Positions 25,865 to 35,729 of a DNA stretch of 64,000 nt are shown in pieces. Source of the stretch: Glaciihabitans sp. Its GTDB lineage: Bacteria > Actinomycetota > Actinomycetes > Actinomycetales > Microbacteriaceae. Each line of letters opens with the position of its first letter. The first letter of the stretch is position 1. The notes under the pieces were generated by a model that worked only from the letters and a program-made list of their open reading frames with translations, searched no databases and was not told the origin of the DNA. The stretch spans positions 90,682-154,681 of the forward strand of contig JAODBD010000010.1 of NCBI GenBank assembly GCA_025463785.1, written 5' to 3'. A program made the translations under genes and the position numbers.

Positions 25865-26296
25865 GTGTTCCTTGGCACATACGCGCCCAAGCTCGACGAC
25901 AAGGGCCGCCTGATCCTTCCCGCGAAGTTCTGGGACGAGCTCGCTTCGGGCGTCGTCATCACCCGCGGGCAGGAGCATTGCCTGTACGTCTACAGCGCGC
26001 GTGAATTTGAGAACGTGCACGAAAAGATTCGTCAGGCTCCGGTTTCCAGCAAGCAGGCCCGTGACTACACCCGTATGTTTCTGTCCGGGGCAAGCCAGGA
26101 GCAGCCCGACAAGCAGCGGAGGGTGACCATCCCCGCTGGCCTTCGCGAGTACGCGAGCCTTGACCGTGACCTGACCGTCATCGGCGCCGGCAGCCATGCC
26201 GAGATCTGGGACACCGAGTCCTGGACCACCTACTACAACGAAACCGAGTCCTCCTACGCGAATACCGCAGAGGAGGTGATTCCCGGGCTTTTCTAG
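25865..26296 (+). CDS. mraZ: Transcriptional regulator MraZ
   Basis: A 143-aa protein with two SpoVT/AbrB-like MraZ domains: [20 protein letters not shown] in the first half and [16 protein letters not shown] in the second. It forms ring-shaped oligomers that bind repeats in the mraZ promoter and adjusts expression of the division cluster, and three GTGGAG boxes lie directly upstream. The GTG at 25865 has GAAGGGGGTGC upstream. It is the first gene of the dcw cluster, followed by rsmH. Confidence 0.95.
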   Translation: MFLGTYAPKLDDKGRLILPAKFWDELASGVVITRGQEHCLYVYSAREFENVHEKIRQAPVSSKQARDYTRMFLSGASQEQPDKQRRVTIPAGLREYASLDRDLTVIGAGSHAEIWDTESWTTYYNETESSYANTAEEVIPGLF

Positions 26297-26403
26297 CGCC
26301 CAGTCGCTGACTCCCAGCCGTTCATCGCCCTGGCATCACTTCCCCGGTGCCAGGTCAGAGAATGGATGGGGATCTGTGTCTGGGGGTTGTTCGCCCCCTC
26401 ACC

Positions 26404-27357
26404 ATGTCAGAGAACACACTTCACACCCCGGTGATGCTCGAGCGCACCATTGAGCTGCTTACACCGGCGATCTCCCGTCCAGGCGCAGTCCTCGTCGACG
26501 CGACACTGGGACTCGGTGGCCACGCCGAAGCGTTTCTCGAACGCTTTCCCGAGCTAACCGTGATCGGCATTGACCGTGATCCCGAAGCGCTGGCGCTCAC
26601 GGGGGATCGGCTTGCGCCATACGGCGACCGCGCGATACTCGTTCGGGCGGTGTACGACGCGATATCGGAGTCCCTGACGGACCTTGGGATCAGCGCGGTA
26701 GCGGGCATCCTGTTCGATCTCGGCGTCTCGTCATTGCAGCTGGATCGGGTCGACCGCGGATTCTCCTATTCGCAGGATGCCCCGCTCGACATGCGCATGG
26801 ATGCGGATTCCCCCCTGACCGCCGAGCGCATCATCGCCGAATACAGCGAATTTGACCTGCGCCGAATCTTTTACGAGTTCGGTGAAGAAAAGCTTGCTCC
26901 GCGTTATGCGAGCAAAATCGTCCAGGCTCGCGAGAAATCCCCCATCTCGCGGTCTGGCCAACTTGTCGACGTGATCGTCGCGGCCACACCCGCGGCGGCG
27001 AAACGCGCCGGACATCCGGCCAAGCGCGTGTTTCAGGCGTTACGTATCGAGGTCAATCAGGAGCTGGCAGTGCTGGCCAGGGCCATCCCATCGGCCATCG
27101 ACGTTCTCGAGGTCGACGGCCGCATGGTCGTGCTCGCCTACCAGTCGCTCGAGGATCGCATCGTGAAGCGCATCTTTGCTGCGCGATCGACCTCGACCGC
27201 CCCACGTGGACTTCCGGTCGAACTACCCGAACACCGCCCGGAACTGCGACTTCTGGTGCGGGGTGCGGAACTCGCATCCGAGTCGGAAAAGGTGTCAAAC
27301 CCGCGCGCAACGCCGGTACGTCTGCGCGCCGTTCAGAAGTTGAGGCCGGCAGCATGA
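26404..27357 (+). CDS. rsmH: 16S rRNA (cytosine(1402)-N4)-methyltransferase
   Basis: About 317 aa. This SAM-dependent enzyme (MraW) methylates N4 of C1402 in the ribosomal P site. The N-terminal HTPVML lies a few residues after the chosen ATG 26404. SAM-binding motifs are DATLGLGGHAEAFL and VIGIDRDPEAL, followed by DLGVSSLQLD and DAPLDMRMD. Upstream in-frame starts (26347, 26359) would add residues unlike the family, although ATG 26404 lacks a clear Shine-Dalgarno. The stop overlaps the next ATG (ATGA), coupling it to the FtsL-like gene. Confidence 0.93.
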   Translation: MSENTLHTPVMLERTIELLTPAISRPGAVLVDATLGLGGHAEAFLERFPELTVIGIDRDPEALALTGDRLAPYGDRAILVRAVYDAISESLTDLGISAVAGILFDLGVSSLQLDRVDRGFSYSQDAPLDMRMDADSPLTAERIIAEYSEFDLRRIFYEFGEEKLAPRYASKIVQAREKSPISRSGQLVDVIVAATPAAAKRAGHPAKRVFQALRIEVNQELAVLARAIPSAIDVLEVDGRMVVLAYQSLEDRIVKRIFAARSTSTAPRGLPVELPEHRPELRLLVRGAELASESEKVSNPRATPVRLRAVQKLRPAA

Positions 27358-28007
27358 GTTCGAATCTCGCATATTCGTTGCCAGCGCGACGCCCGATCGA
27401 TGACTTCGTAGAAGAGCAGCACCCGAGGACGATTCGGGCCGTTTCGACGCGCGCCAACCGCCGTACGCGCCCCAGGATGGTCTACGCACTTGTTGCGATC
27501 AGTGTCATCTTCGCAATCTTCCTAGCGCAGCTGCTGTTGACAATTTCCCTCTCGAGCGGTGCATACAACATCGGCAGGCTTCAGAGCCAGCAACGCGATC
27601 TCACGCGCACAGCTTCCGCGCTCGACGAACAGCTCAACACCCTTGGATCGACGCAAAATCTGTCAGCAGACGCGAGCTCACTCGGGATGGTGGCCTCATC
27701 CTCGTTCGCGTTTCTTCGCATCTCGGATGGAAAAGTGATCGGCACTGCTGTGGCTGCGGGCCGGCCTGGCAGCCGACAGAAGATCTCGGCCGCGGGCGGC
27801 AGCGTGCCGAACTCGCTGCTCGGCGGCGTTCCTGTGATCAGGCCGACAGCATCCGGACACGGCGCCTCGAATACCGCAAATTCGTCGTCATCCGGCTCAC
27901 AATCGAACTCGAATGGCGGATCAACCGGTTCGTCCTCGCAAGGTACGTCAGGTGGCGGCACCGGCAGCACCAACTCAGGTGATCTTCCGTCGCCTCAGAC
28001 CCACTAG
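27354..28007 (+). CDS. ftsL: FtsL-like septum protein with Ser/Gly-rich tail
   Basis: A 217-aa bitopic membrane protein in the ftsL position. It has a basic cytoplasmic N-terminus, one span (about residues 42-65, VYALVAISVIFAIFLAQLLL) and a short coiled-coil region (about 70-100, GRLQSQQRDLTRTASALDEQ). It then has an unusual extracytoplasmic tail from about residue 165 made almost only of Ser, Gly, Asn and Thr. FtsL scaffolds the septal FtsQ-FtsB-FtsL complex that activates FtsW/FtsI. Identification rests on position and topology because FtsL sequences are poorly conserved. It overlaps rsmH and precedes pbpB. Confidence 0.8.
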   Translation: MSSNLAYSLPARRPIDDFVEEQHPRTIRAVSTRANRRTRPRMVYALVAISVIFAIFLAQLLLTISLSSGAYNIGRLQSQQRDLTRTASALDEQLNTLGSTQNLSADASSLGMVASSSFAFLRISDGKVIGTAVAAGRPGSRQKISAAGGSVPNSLLGGVPVIRPTASGHGASNTANSSSSGSQSNSNGGSTGSSSQGTSGGGTGSTNSGDLPSPQTH

Positions 28008-28016
28008 GGCCAAAGT

Positions 28017-29789
28017 ATGAAGAAGAGCAGAAGAGCGGGGGGCCGCCTGACGCTCACGATGCTCGGCATCTTCGCGGTCGTTGGACTGTTTGCGGGAAGA
28101 CTCGTTGACCTGCAAATTGTGCAGGCACCTAAGCTGACCGCGGCAGCATCCGCAAGTCGTGAGGCGAAGGTCATCACCTACGGCACGCGGGGTTCGATTG
28201 TCGATTCGAACGGCGTGGTACTCGCAGACAGCGTTGACCGGTTCAACATCACGGTTTCGCCGAAGAATTTCCCGATCGATGGCTACGACACCAAGCCGAA
28301 TGATGATTCGACCCGGGTGACCGCAGCCGAGGTCCTCACCAAGGTCAGCCAGCTGACCGGCCAAAGTGTTGCGAACCTGACGACAGTTATCACGAAGAAC
28401 CCGAAGTCCGACTTCGCGTACCTCGCCAAGGGCGTCACGCTCACGGTCTTCAATGAGGTGATGAAGCTCAAGGTGCCTGGCATATATTCGCAGCCCGATC
28501 CGGCGCGCAGCTACCCGAATGGTGCGACGGCGGGCAACCTCGTCGGCTTCGTCGGCACCGATGGGCCACAGGCCGGCATCGAGTTGGCGTATAACAAGTG
28601 TCTCGCCAGCACGAACGGTACTTCCACCTACGAAAAGGCCCGCGACGGCACGCGCATCCCCGGCAGCACAATCAAGCAGACCGACCCGGTCAATGGCGGC
28701 ACCGTGAAGCTCACCATCGACCGCGACCTGCAGTACTCGGTGCAGCAGGCGATACATTCGCAACGCGTTGCCCTCGGCGCGCCCTGGGCCACGGCTGTTG
28801 TCGAGAGAGTGTCCGATGGTCACCTGATGGCGGTCGCCGATGACCCGACAGTCGACCCTAACAATCTCAACGCGGCGAAACGAACGGCACTTGGCTCTCT
28901 GGCGTTCAGCACACCCTACGAGCCGGGGTCCACATTCAAAGCGATGAGCGCTGCGGCGCTGATCGACTCGGGTGCCATCACTCCCAAGACGCAGATCACG
29001 GTGCCCCCGGTCTACACGCACGGTCTGCCCAAGGGCGCCTACATCAAGGACTCCTTTTATCACGGCACGCTGCGCTACACGACCGCCGGAGTACTGGAAA
29101 ACTCGTCCAACATCGGAATCTCAATCCTGTCGCAGAGCTTGAACCCGCAGGCTCGGCACGACTACATGGCGAAATTTGGTGTCGGTCAGAAGACCGCAGT
29201 GGACTTCGGGTCCCAACAGTCGTCGGGATATCTTGCCCCGGCGAGTAAGTGGGACGCGATTACGACGCGCGCCGTTGAGTTCGGGCAGGGCGTCAGTGCC
29301 ACCTCGGTGCAGGTTGCGCAGATATTCGAAACGATCGCCAACCACGGCGTTCGCGAGCCGTCGACCCTGGTCGAAAGTTGCACCAAGTCGAACGGCGTCG
29401 TCGTCGATACGCCGACAGCCAAGCCGGTTCGAGTGGTCAGTGCCAAGGCTGCAGACGAGGTGCGGGGGATACTCGAGACCGTCGTCACGGGCGGCCCCAT
29501 CGGCCCGTTGCTGCAGATTCCCGGCTATCGCATCGCGGCCAAGACCGGAACCGCGCAGGTGGCCTCGTCCAATGGTGCCGGCTACACGAACAAATACATC
29601 ATCTCCGTTGCAGGCATGGCGCCGGCAGAGGATCCGCAATACGTCGTCGTGGTCACGTTTGGGCCTACTACGCTGGGGACGTCGGCTGGTGCAGCACCGG
29701 CATTCAAGAACGTCATGACCCAGGTGCTCAAGAAGTACCGGATCGAACCGTCAACTAAGCCGGCACCATTCGTGCAGACGACGTGGTAA
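28017..29789 (+). CDS. ftsI: Septal penicillin-binding protein 2 / FtsI transpeptidase
   Basis: A 590-aa class B penicillin-binding protein that cross-links septal peptidoglycan with FtsW. There is an N-terminal membrane anchor (about 10-30), a dimerisation domain starting around GTRGSIVDSNGVVLADS, and a transpeptidase domain with STFK (305-308, nucleophile Ser305), SSN in ENSSNIG and the KTG box in AAKTGTAQ. The third penicillin-binding motif is intact, so it should be active. It starts at ATG 28017, 9 bp after the FtsL-like gene. Its stop is followed 29 bp later by murE. Confidence 0.95.
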   Translation: MKKSRRAGGRLTLTMLGIFAVVGLFAGRLVDLQIVQAPKLTAAASASREAKVITYGTRGSIVDSNGVVLADSVDRFNITVSPKNFPIDGYDTKPNDDSTRVTAAEVLTKVSQLTGQSVANLTTVITKNPKSDFAYLAKGVTLTVFNEVMKLKVPGIYSQPDPARSYPNGATAGNLVGFVGTDGPQAGIELAYNKCLASTNGTSTYEKARDGTRIPGSTIKQTDPVNGGTVKLTIDRDLQYSVQQAIHSQRVALGAPWATAVVERVSDGHLMAVADDPTVDPNNLNAAKRTALGSLAFSTPYEPGSTFKAMSAAALIDSGAITPKTQITVPPVYTHGLPKGAYIKDSFYHGTLRYTTAGVLENSSNIGISILSQSLNPQARHDYMAKFGVGQKTAVDFGSQQSSGYLAPASKWDAITTRAVEFGQGVSATSVQVAQIFETIANHGVREPSTLVESCTKSNGVVVDTPTAKPVRVVSAKAADEVRGILETVVTGGPIGPLLQIPGYRIAAKTGTAQVASSNGAGYTNKYIISVAGMAPAEDPQYVVVVTFGPTTLGTSAGAAPAFKNVMTQVLKKYRIEPSTKPAPFVQTTW

Positions 29790-29818
29790 CTGGGCGGCTT
29801 CGTCAGAAAGAGGATTGC

Positions 29819-31363
29819 GTGACCGATCGGATACCCCCGGTCCTTCGCCCGGAGCATCCGCAGGCCCGTTCCCTTGCGGGGCTTGTCGAGGAATTCGGCC
29901 TAGACGCGCGCGGCTCGCTGGATGGCGTCGAAATTACGGGAGTCACCCTCAGCACGGGGGATCTGCACCCAGGCGACCTTTACGTCGGAATTCGTGGTCA
30001 GCACAGCCACGGCGCGAGCTACTCGACTGTGGCGCGCGATGGCGGAGCGGTGGCTGTACTGACGGATGCCGACGGCGCCAGCCTCGCAGCAGACTCCGGC
30101 CTGCCCGTCGTCGTCGTCGCATCCCCGAGAGAAGCCCTGGGTGAGATTTCCGCGTGGGTCTACCGCAGCGCCGAGCATCCGCCGCTCCTGTTTGGGACTA
30201 CGGGCACCAACGGCAAGACCTCGACCTCGTACCTGCTGGAGGGCATCCTGAAGCAGCTGGGGCTCGTCTCCGGCCTGAGCTCAACCTCTGAACGACACAT
30301 CGGCGACCTCACCGTCGTCTCTCGGCTGACGACCCCCGAGGCCAGCGAGATGCATGCGCTGCTGGCCCGCATGCGGGAAAGCAACGTGCGTGCTGTCGCG
30401 GTCGAAGTCAGTGCACAGGCTCTCACGCGCAATCGTGTTGACGGCATCATGTTTGACGTCGTGTCGTTTACCAACCTCAGTCACGACCATCTCGATGACT
30501 ACGTCGACATGGAGGAATACTTCCAGGCCAAACTCGCATTGTTCGATCCCGATCGCGCCCGGCGCGGCGTCGTTTCGCTTGACACAAGCTGGGGGCAGCG
30601 GATCGTCAACGGTTCCCGGATCCCGGTGACAACTATTTCGGCAACACCGGGTGTACCCGCCGAGTGGACGGTTGAGATTCTCGAAGAACGAGCCGAATAT
30701 TCGGAGTTTCGACTTGTGGGGCCCGAAGGACGGTCGCTCACAACGCGAGTACCGATCATTGGCTGGCACATGGCGGCCGACGCCGGCCTCGCCATCGTCA
30801 TGTTGGTTGAGGCCGGGTTCGAGCTTGAGGCAATCGGGCACGCGCTAGAGGCCGATGGCGGCATCGTCGCCTACCTGCCCGGGCGCACCGAGCGGGTCTC
30901 AGGTGATCGCGGGCCGTCGGTCTATGTCGACTTCGGGCACAGTCCAGACGCCTTCCTGAACACGCTCGCCGCTGTCCGTAAGTTCACTCCCGGCCGCACC
31001 ATCATGCTGTTCGGCGCTGACGGCGACCGCGACGCCTCGAAGAGGCTCGAGATGGGACGGGTTGCGGCCGATGGGTCCGACATCCTCGTCGTCACCGATC
31101 ATCACCCGCGGTTTGAGAATCCCGCCGCGATACGCGCGACATTACTCGAGGGTGCGGCGCTTGCCGAGCACCAGCCCGAAATCTATGAGGTGAGCCCGCC
31201 CGAGAAGGCGATTCGTGTGGCGGTGGCATTGGCGAAGGAGGGTGACTCGATCCTCTGGGCGGGCCCCGGTCATCAGGACTACCGCGATATCGAGGGTGTC
31301 CGCACGCCGTATTCGGCTCGGGATGAAGCGCGCGCGGCACTGCGGGAAGCCGGCTGGGTGTGA
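29819..31363 (+). CDS. murE: UDP-N-acetylmuramoyl-tripeptide synthetase MurE
   Basis: A 514-aa Mur ligase that adds the third, diamino acid residue to UDP-MurNAc-L-Ala-D-Glu in the cytoplasm. The ATP-binding P-loop is GTTGTNGKTS (126-135, Lys133). The substrate-specificity region reads DHHPRFENP (427-435) rather than the DNPR signature of meso-diaminopimelate enzymes. This suggests another diamino acid such as lysine, ornithine or diaminobutyrate, consistent with B-type peptidoglycan of Microbacteriaceae (inference). GTG 29819 has AAAGAGGA 4-5 nt upstream. The stop overlaps the next gene's GTG. Confidence 0.93.
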   Translation: MTDRIPPVLRPEHPQARSLAGLVEEFGLDARGSLDGVEITGVTLSTGDLHPGDLYVGIRGQHSHGASYSTVARDGGAVAVLTDADGASLAADSGLPVVVVASPREALGEISAWVYRSAEHPPLLFGTTGTNGKTSTSYLLEGILKQLGLVSGLSSTSERHIGDLTVVSRLTTPEASEMHALLARMRESNVRAVAVEVSAQALTRNRVDGIMFDVVSFTNLSHDHLDDYVDMEEYFQAKLALFDPDRARRGVVSLDTSWGQRIVNGSRIPVTTISATPGVPAEWTVEILEERAEYSEFRLVGPEGRSLTTRVPIIGWHMAADAGLAIVMLVEAGFELEAIGHALEADGGIVAYLPGRTERVSGDRGPSVYVDFGHSPDAFLNTLAAVRKFTPGRTIMLFGADGDRDASKRLEMGRVAADGSDILVVTDHHPRFENPAAIRATLLEGAALAEHQPEIYEVSPPEKAIRVAVALAKEGDSILWAGPGHQDYRDIEGVRTPYSARDEARAALREAGWV

Positions 31364-31881
31364 CTGCTCTGAGCGTTGCCGATCTGATTGCTGCAACCGG
31401 GGATCGTCTCGACGCTGCCGATCTGCCGACCAATCTTGACCTCTCGGGAGCACAACTGGTCGCGTCGGAATCGGGTGTGCTCCTGATTGCCGATTTCGGC
31501 ATCCCGAGCCTGGAATCGACGACTGCTGCGCTGAAGATGCTCGTGCAAGTGGCGGGGGAGTCCGGACGGTCGATCGCGGTGCTCGGCGAACTCGACGGCG
31601 AGGCCATGGAAGCGAATGACGACCATGACGCGGTCGGTCGGCTTGTGGTTCGACTGAATGTTAGCCAGCTTGTGGTTGTCGGTCACGGCGCCCGCCACAT
31701 CCACAATGCTGCGGGCCTCGAGGGTTCGTGGGATGGTGAGTCACAGTTAGTAGACACCGCGGGTGAGGCATACGATTTGCTGCGTGAACAACTGCGCGAA
31801 GGAGATGTCGTGCTGATCAAAGCCTCCCGATCCGAGGGTTTTGAGTCTCTCGTTCATCAGCTCGGCGGTGCTCTGGAATGA
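31360..31881 (+). CDS. MurF-like protein lacking the ATP-binding catalytic domain
   Basis: A 173-aa protein exactly where murF should be, overlapping murE by 4 bp and mraY by 4 bp. Residues 1-17 ([17 protein letters not shown]) resemble the MurF N-terminus. From about residue 30 the sequence follows the MurF C-terminal domain: [30 protein letters not shown] and [13 protein letters not shown]. The whole central Mur ligase domain with its GKT P-loop, about 320 residues in normal MurF, is absent. The usual YNANP motif is replaced by DFGIPS (45-50). No frameshift can hide it because only 520 bp separate murE and mraY. It cannot be an active ligase. It may be a remnant or a repurposed regulatory or scaffold domain. 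Confidence 0.8.
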   Translation: MTALSVADLIAATGDRLDAADLPTNLDLSGAQLVASESGVLLIADFGIPSLESTTAALKMLVQVAGESGRSIAVLGELDGEAMEANDDHDAVGRLVVRLNVSQLVVVGHGARHIHNAAGLEGSWDGESQLVDTAGEAYDLLREQLREGDVVLIKASRSEGFESLVHQLGGALE

Positions 31882-33014
31882 TCGCTCTTCTCGTCGGCGC
31901 TGCGTTTTCCCTCGCATTCACCCTTTTCCTCACGCCCTCGTTCGCGAGACTGTTCCGGCGACTCGGCTGGGGTCAGTTCATTCGAGACGATGGGCCACAG
32001 AGCCACCATACGAAGCGCGGAACGCCCACTATGGGCGGCATCGTCTTCATCATCGGCTCCGGTCTCGGATACATCGTGGGGCATCTTGTCGGTCACACTC
32101 CGGCGACCCTCGTCGGGTTGATGGTCTTTTTTCTCGTTGTGGGGCTTGGCATCGTGGGTTTTCTCGATGACTTTCTGAAGACGCGTCACCAGCGCAGCCT
32201 CGGCCTCACTGGCTGGGCGAAGGTTGCGGGCCAGGTCATCGTCGCGTCCGGGTTCGCTGCGATCGCACTGAACTTCCCCGACGATAACGGGCTGACTCCC
32301 GTTGGATTCGCGGCGACTCAAACGCACGGCGTCGAGGTGTTCGTTTCTGCGGTACGCGACATTCCGTGGCTGAACTTCATGACGTTTGGCGTCGTCATCG
32401 GCGGCATCCTGTTTGCGCTCTGGTCGACGGTGATCATCGTCAGCGCGTCGAATGGCGTCAATGTGGCCGATGGACTCGACGGTCTCGCTACCGGCGCGTC
32501 GATCTTCGCACTTGCAGCATTTATTTTCATCGGTTTTTGGCAGTACAACCAGTCGTGCTTCCACAATCTGCGCCTCGATCCACACGTCCAAAACATTTGC
32601 TACCAGGTGCGCGATCCTCTCGATCTTGCGGTGACGGCGGCGTGCATCACCGGCTCGCTCATTGGCTTCCTCTGGTGGAACACTTCGCCGGCACAGATCT
32701 TCATGGGAGACACCGGCTCGCTTGCCCTCGGTGGCGCACTTGCAGGGCTTGCGATCCTCAGCCGCACCGAACTGCTTCTCATCATCATCGGCGGACTGTT
32801 CCTGATCGTCACCGGATCGGTCATCCTGCAACGGATCTACTTCAAGCTCACCCACGGTAAACGTATCTTCCTGATGAGTCCGTTGCACCACCATTTCGAG
32901 TTGAAGGGCTGGGCCGAGATCACCGTGGTGGTGCGGTTCTGGCTGATCTCAGCCATGTTCGTCGCCGTCGGCGTTGGCATGTTCTACCTCGAGTGGATCA
33001 CTCGCGCATCGTGA
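31878..33014 (+). CDS. mraY: Phospho-N-acetylmuramoyl-pentapeptide transferase
   Basis: A 378-aa polytopic membrane enzyme that transfers phospho-MurNAc-pentapeptide from UDP to undecaprenyl phosphate, giving lipid I. About ten hydrophobic spans are present. Conserved cytoplasmic motifs include [13 protein letters not shown] near the N-terminus, FLDDFLK with paired aspartates, [15 protein letters not shown], and [12 protein letters not shown] and PLHHHFEL near the C-terminus. It overlaps both neighbours (ATGA at the start, GTGA at the end), so it is translationally coupled in the dcw cluster. Confidence 0.96.
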   Translation: MIALLVGAAFSLAFTLFLTPSFARLFRRLGWGQFIRDDGPQSHHTKRGTPTMGGIVFIIGSGLGYIVGHLVGHTPATLVGLMVFFLVVGLGIVGFLDDFLKTRHQRSLGLTGWAKVAGQVIVASGFAAIALNFPDDNGLTPVGFAATQTHGVEVFVSAVRDIPWLNFMTFGVVIGGILFALWSTVIIVSASNGVNVADGLDGLATGASIFALAAFIFIGFWQYNQSCFHNLRLDPHVQNICYQVRDPLDLAVTAACITGSLIGFLWWNTSPAQIFMGDTGSLALGGALAGLAILSRTELLLIIIGGLFLIVTGSVILQRIYFKLTHGKRIFLMSPLHHHFELKGWAEITVVVRFWLISAMFVAVGVGMFYLEWITRAS

Positions 33015-34537
33015 CCGCATCAGGTTCGCGCAGCGTCGACGAGCTGACCAGCTGGGGTGCAGACTGGCGGGCCCTGCGCGTCGTCGTGCTCGGTCTCGGC
33101 GTCACGGGTTTCTCCGTTGCTGACACGCTGGTCGAGCTCGGCAGCGACGTCCTTGTGGTTGCTGCGTCGGCCAAGGAAGAGCAGAAGCAACTCGTTGACG
33201 TCATTGGCGCGACCTACCTCGAGCACGACCTTGCGTCGGTGCCGGATGAGGTGGTCACCCTCGGCCCTGAACTCGTCGTCGTGTCGCCAGGCTTCCATCC
33301 CGACAACCCGGTTCTCGTCTGGGCGGCCGAGCGTGGCATCCCGATCTGGGGTGACATCGAGCTGGCCTGGCGGGTGCGCGACAAGGTGACGCCGGCAGCG
33401 GAGTGGGTACTCGTCACGGGCACGAACGGCAAGACCACGACCACTCAGCTCGCAACCCATCTGCTGGAGGCTGACGGGAGGAGAGTCGCGGCGGTCGGCA
33501 ACATCGGAATTCCGGTGTTGGACGCCGTGCGGTACCCCGCCGGATTTGACGTTCTCGTCGTCGAGCTATCGAGTTACCAGTTGCACTGGCTGGGGCAGAC
33601 ACCCAATGGCACGCTCTCGCCCTGGGCGAGCGTCTGCCTCAACGTCGCCGACGACCACCTCGATTGGCACGGCTCACGCGAGGGTTATGCAGCGGCCAAA
33701 GCCAAGGTTTACACGAATACGAGAGTCGCAGCCGTGTACAACCGCGCTGACGAAGCGACGCTGCGAATGGTCGAGGATGCGGAAGTCATCGACGGCTGCA
33801 GGGCGATCGGCTTCGGACTCGACGCTCCGGGGCCGAGCGACTTCGGGGTTGTCGACGGCATCCTGTGTGACCGCGCATTTCTCGCAGAGCGCGCGACGAC
33901 AGCACTTGAGTTATCGACACGCGAAGAACTGGTTTCGTCGGGCCTCGGAGCGCCACACCTGATCGCGGACGTCCTTGCCGCGGCTGCTCTCGTTCGGTCA
34001 TTCGGCGTTGAGCCAGTCGTGATCAGGCAGGGCTTGCAGACGTTTCGGCTCGATGAGCACAGAACAGAGGTTGTCGCGGAGTTTGCGGACATCATCTGGA
34101 TCGATGACTCGAAGGCGACGAATCCACACGCGGCAGCGGCATCCCTCCGCGCGCACCAGTCGGTTGTCTGGATCGTCGGAGGCCTGCTGAAAGGCGTCGA
34201 CGTCAACGATCTCGTGCGAGTTCAGTCTGGCCGGCTTACTGCCGCGATCCTGATCGGCGAAGACCGCGAAGCCCTTCGCCGGGCATTCGAGCGACACGCG
34301 CCAGAACTGCCAGTGTTCGAGGTCGACACCGATGACACTAAGGAGGTAATGCCAACGGCCGTGAGGCTGTCTGCTGCCGTCGCGAAGGCAGGAGACGTCG
34401 TGCTGTTGGCCCCGGCCGCGGCATCCATGGATCAGTTCACCGATTATGCAGACCGAGGCAGGCGATTCGCGGAAGCGGTTCGGGAATACCTGGGAGGGGC
34501 AGCGGATGACGACGACTCGCCCTCCGCGCCTCGCTGA
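33011..34537 (+). CDS. murD: UDP-N-acetylmuramoylalanine-D-glutamate ligase
   Basis: A 508-aa Mur ligase that adds D-Glu to UDP-MurNAc-L-Ala. It has an N-terminal Rossmann-like UDP-binding domain ([17 protein letters not shown]), a P-loop [31 protein letters not shown] in the central domain, and [15 protein letters not shown] with [12 protein letters not shown] in the C-terminal domain. GTG 33011 overlaps the mraY stop by 4 bp (GTGA). An upstream in-frame ATG at 32993 inside mraY is less likely. It is slightly longer than average owing to the C-terminal tail, which overlaps ftsW. Confidence 0.95.
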   Translation: MTASGSRSVDELTSWGADWRALRVVVLGLGVTGFSVADTLVELGSDVLVVAASAKEEQKQLVDVIGATYLEHDLASVPDEVVTLGPELVVVSPGFHPDNPVLVWAAERGIPIWGDIELAWRVRDKVTPAAEWVLVTGTNGKTTTTQLATHLLEADGRRVAAVGNIGIPVLDAVRYPAGFDVLVVELSSYQLHWLGQTPNGTLSPWASVCLNVADDHLDWHGSREGYAAAKAKVYTNTRVAAVYNRADEATLRMVEDAEVIDGCRAIGFGLDAPGPSDFGVVDGILCDRAFLAERATTALELSTREELVSSGLGAPHLIADVLAAAALVRSFGVEPVVIRQGLQTFRLDEHRTEVVAEFADIIWIDDSKATNPHAAAASLRAHQSVVWIVGGLLKGVDVNDLVRVQSGRLTAAILIGEDREALRRAFERHAPELPVFEVDTDDTKEVMPTAVRLSAAVAKAGDVVLLAPAAASMDQFTDYADRGRRFAEAVREYLGGAADDDDSPSAPR

Positions 34538-35729
34538 CGACCAGCCCGACGGCACGCCCCAGCGGCGAACCGGCGGAGCAACGGCCGTTGTCGTCGTACA
34601 GAAGGTTTTCGGTGCTGAGACCAGCACGTTCTTTACGCTGCTGGGCACGACGCTGTTTCTGGTCCTGTTCGGTCTCGTGATGGTGCTCTCATCGTCGTCG
34701 ATCGACGACGGCGCATCGGCCGCCAACCACAATGATTTCTTCAGTTCATTCACGAAACAAGGGCTCTACGCGCTCATCGGCGTGCCGCTGATGCTTCTTG
34801 CCTCGCGGATGCCGGTTGGATTCTGGAAGAAGTGGGCGCGACCCGCAATCTTCGCGTCCGGCATCCTGCAACTGCTCGTTTTCGTGCCTCATCTCGGGGC
34901 AAGCGTCAACGGCAATCAAAACTGGATCAAGATTGGCTCGTTCAGTGGCCAGCCGTCTGAGGTGATCAAATTCGCGCTGATCCTCTGGATCGCGTGGGTG
35001 GTTTCGCGCAAAGGGCACCTCGTCGGCGACTGGAAGCGCGTCGCGCTGCCTGTGGCTTTGGTGTCGGGGTTGGCGATCGGACTCGTCCTGTTCGGTAAGG
35101 ACCTGGGAACCGCGATCATCCTTGCGCTCATCGTTCTTGGCTGCCTGTTCTATGCGGGAACTCGGCTTCGAGTGCTCGGGATCGCCCTTCTCATCCTGAC
35201 GCCAATCACCATGCTGCTCACGCAACTGGGATCATCCCGAGGCAATCGCATCGCCGCCTGGCTGAGCGGATGCCCGAACGTGGACGATTTCCAGGGCGCC
35301 TGTTACCAGTCCGTCCACGGCTGGTGGGGCATCGCCGCCGGTGGGATTTTCGGCTCAGGCCTCGGGGAGTCCAAGGTCAAGTGGGGCTGGCTGCCCGAGG
35401 CCGATAATGACTTCCTCTTCGCGATCATTGGCGATGAACTCGGGCTCATCGGCGCCATCCTGGTGCTCGCGCTGCTCGTCGTCCTCGCGATGAGCTTCGT
35501 TCGGGTCGTCCGCGCCTCGGATGACCCATTTGTTCGCATCGCCACGAGCGGAATCATGGTGTGGCTGATTGGCCAGGCGTTTGTTAATATCGCTGTCGTG
35601 CTTGGCCTCCTGCCCGTTCTCGGGGTCCCGTTACCGCTGCTGTCCGCCGGAGGGTCATCCCTGATCATGTCGCTCATTGCTATTGGTGTTGTGCTGTCGT
35701 TCGCTCGACACGCTCCGGTTCGAGAATGA
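34506..35729 (+). CDS. ftsW: Septal peptidoglycan polymerase FtsW
   Basis: A 407-aa SEDS-family membrane glycosyltransferase that polymerises lipid II at the septum with its partner FtsI. A hydrophilic N-terminus of about 40 residues is followed by about ten spans. Typical SEDS motifs are GSFSGQPSEVIKFALILWIA, GSGLGESKVKWGWLPEADND (FtsW signature) and GVPLPLLSAGGSS. ATG 34506 lies inside murD's end, with GGAGGGG about 7 nt upstream. Its stop overlaps the murG ATG (ATGA). Confidence 0.94.
   Translation: MTTTRPPRLADDQPDGTPQRRTGGATAVVVVQKVFGAETSTFFTLLGTTLFLVLFGLVMVLSSSSIDDGASAANHNDFFSSFTKQGLYALIGVPLMLLASRMPVGFWKKWARPAIFASGILQLLVFVPHLGASVNGNQNWIKIGSFSGQPSEVIKFALILWIAWVVSRKGHLVGDWKRVALPVALVSGLAIGLVLFGKDLGTAIILALIVLGCLFYAGTRLRVLGIALLILTPITMLLTQLGSSRGNRIAAWLSGCPNVDDFQGACYQSVHGWWGIAAGGIFGSGLGESKVKWGWLPEADNDFLFAIIGDELGLIGAILVLALLVVLAMSFVRVVRASDDPFVRIATSGIMVWLIGQAFVNIAVVLGLLPVLGVPLPLLSAGGSSLIMSLIAIGVVLSFARHAPVRE

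Noticed and set aside
31857..32894. 345-aa minus-strand open frame
   Set aside because: Antisense to mraY, with a charged low-complexity sequence typical of the reverse of membrane proteins.
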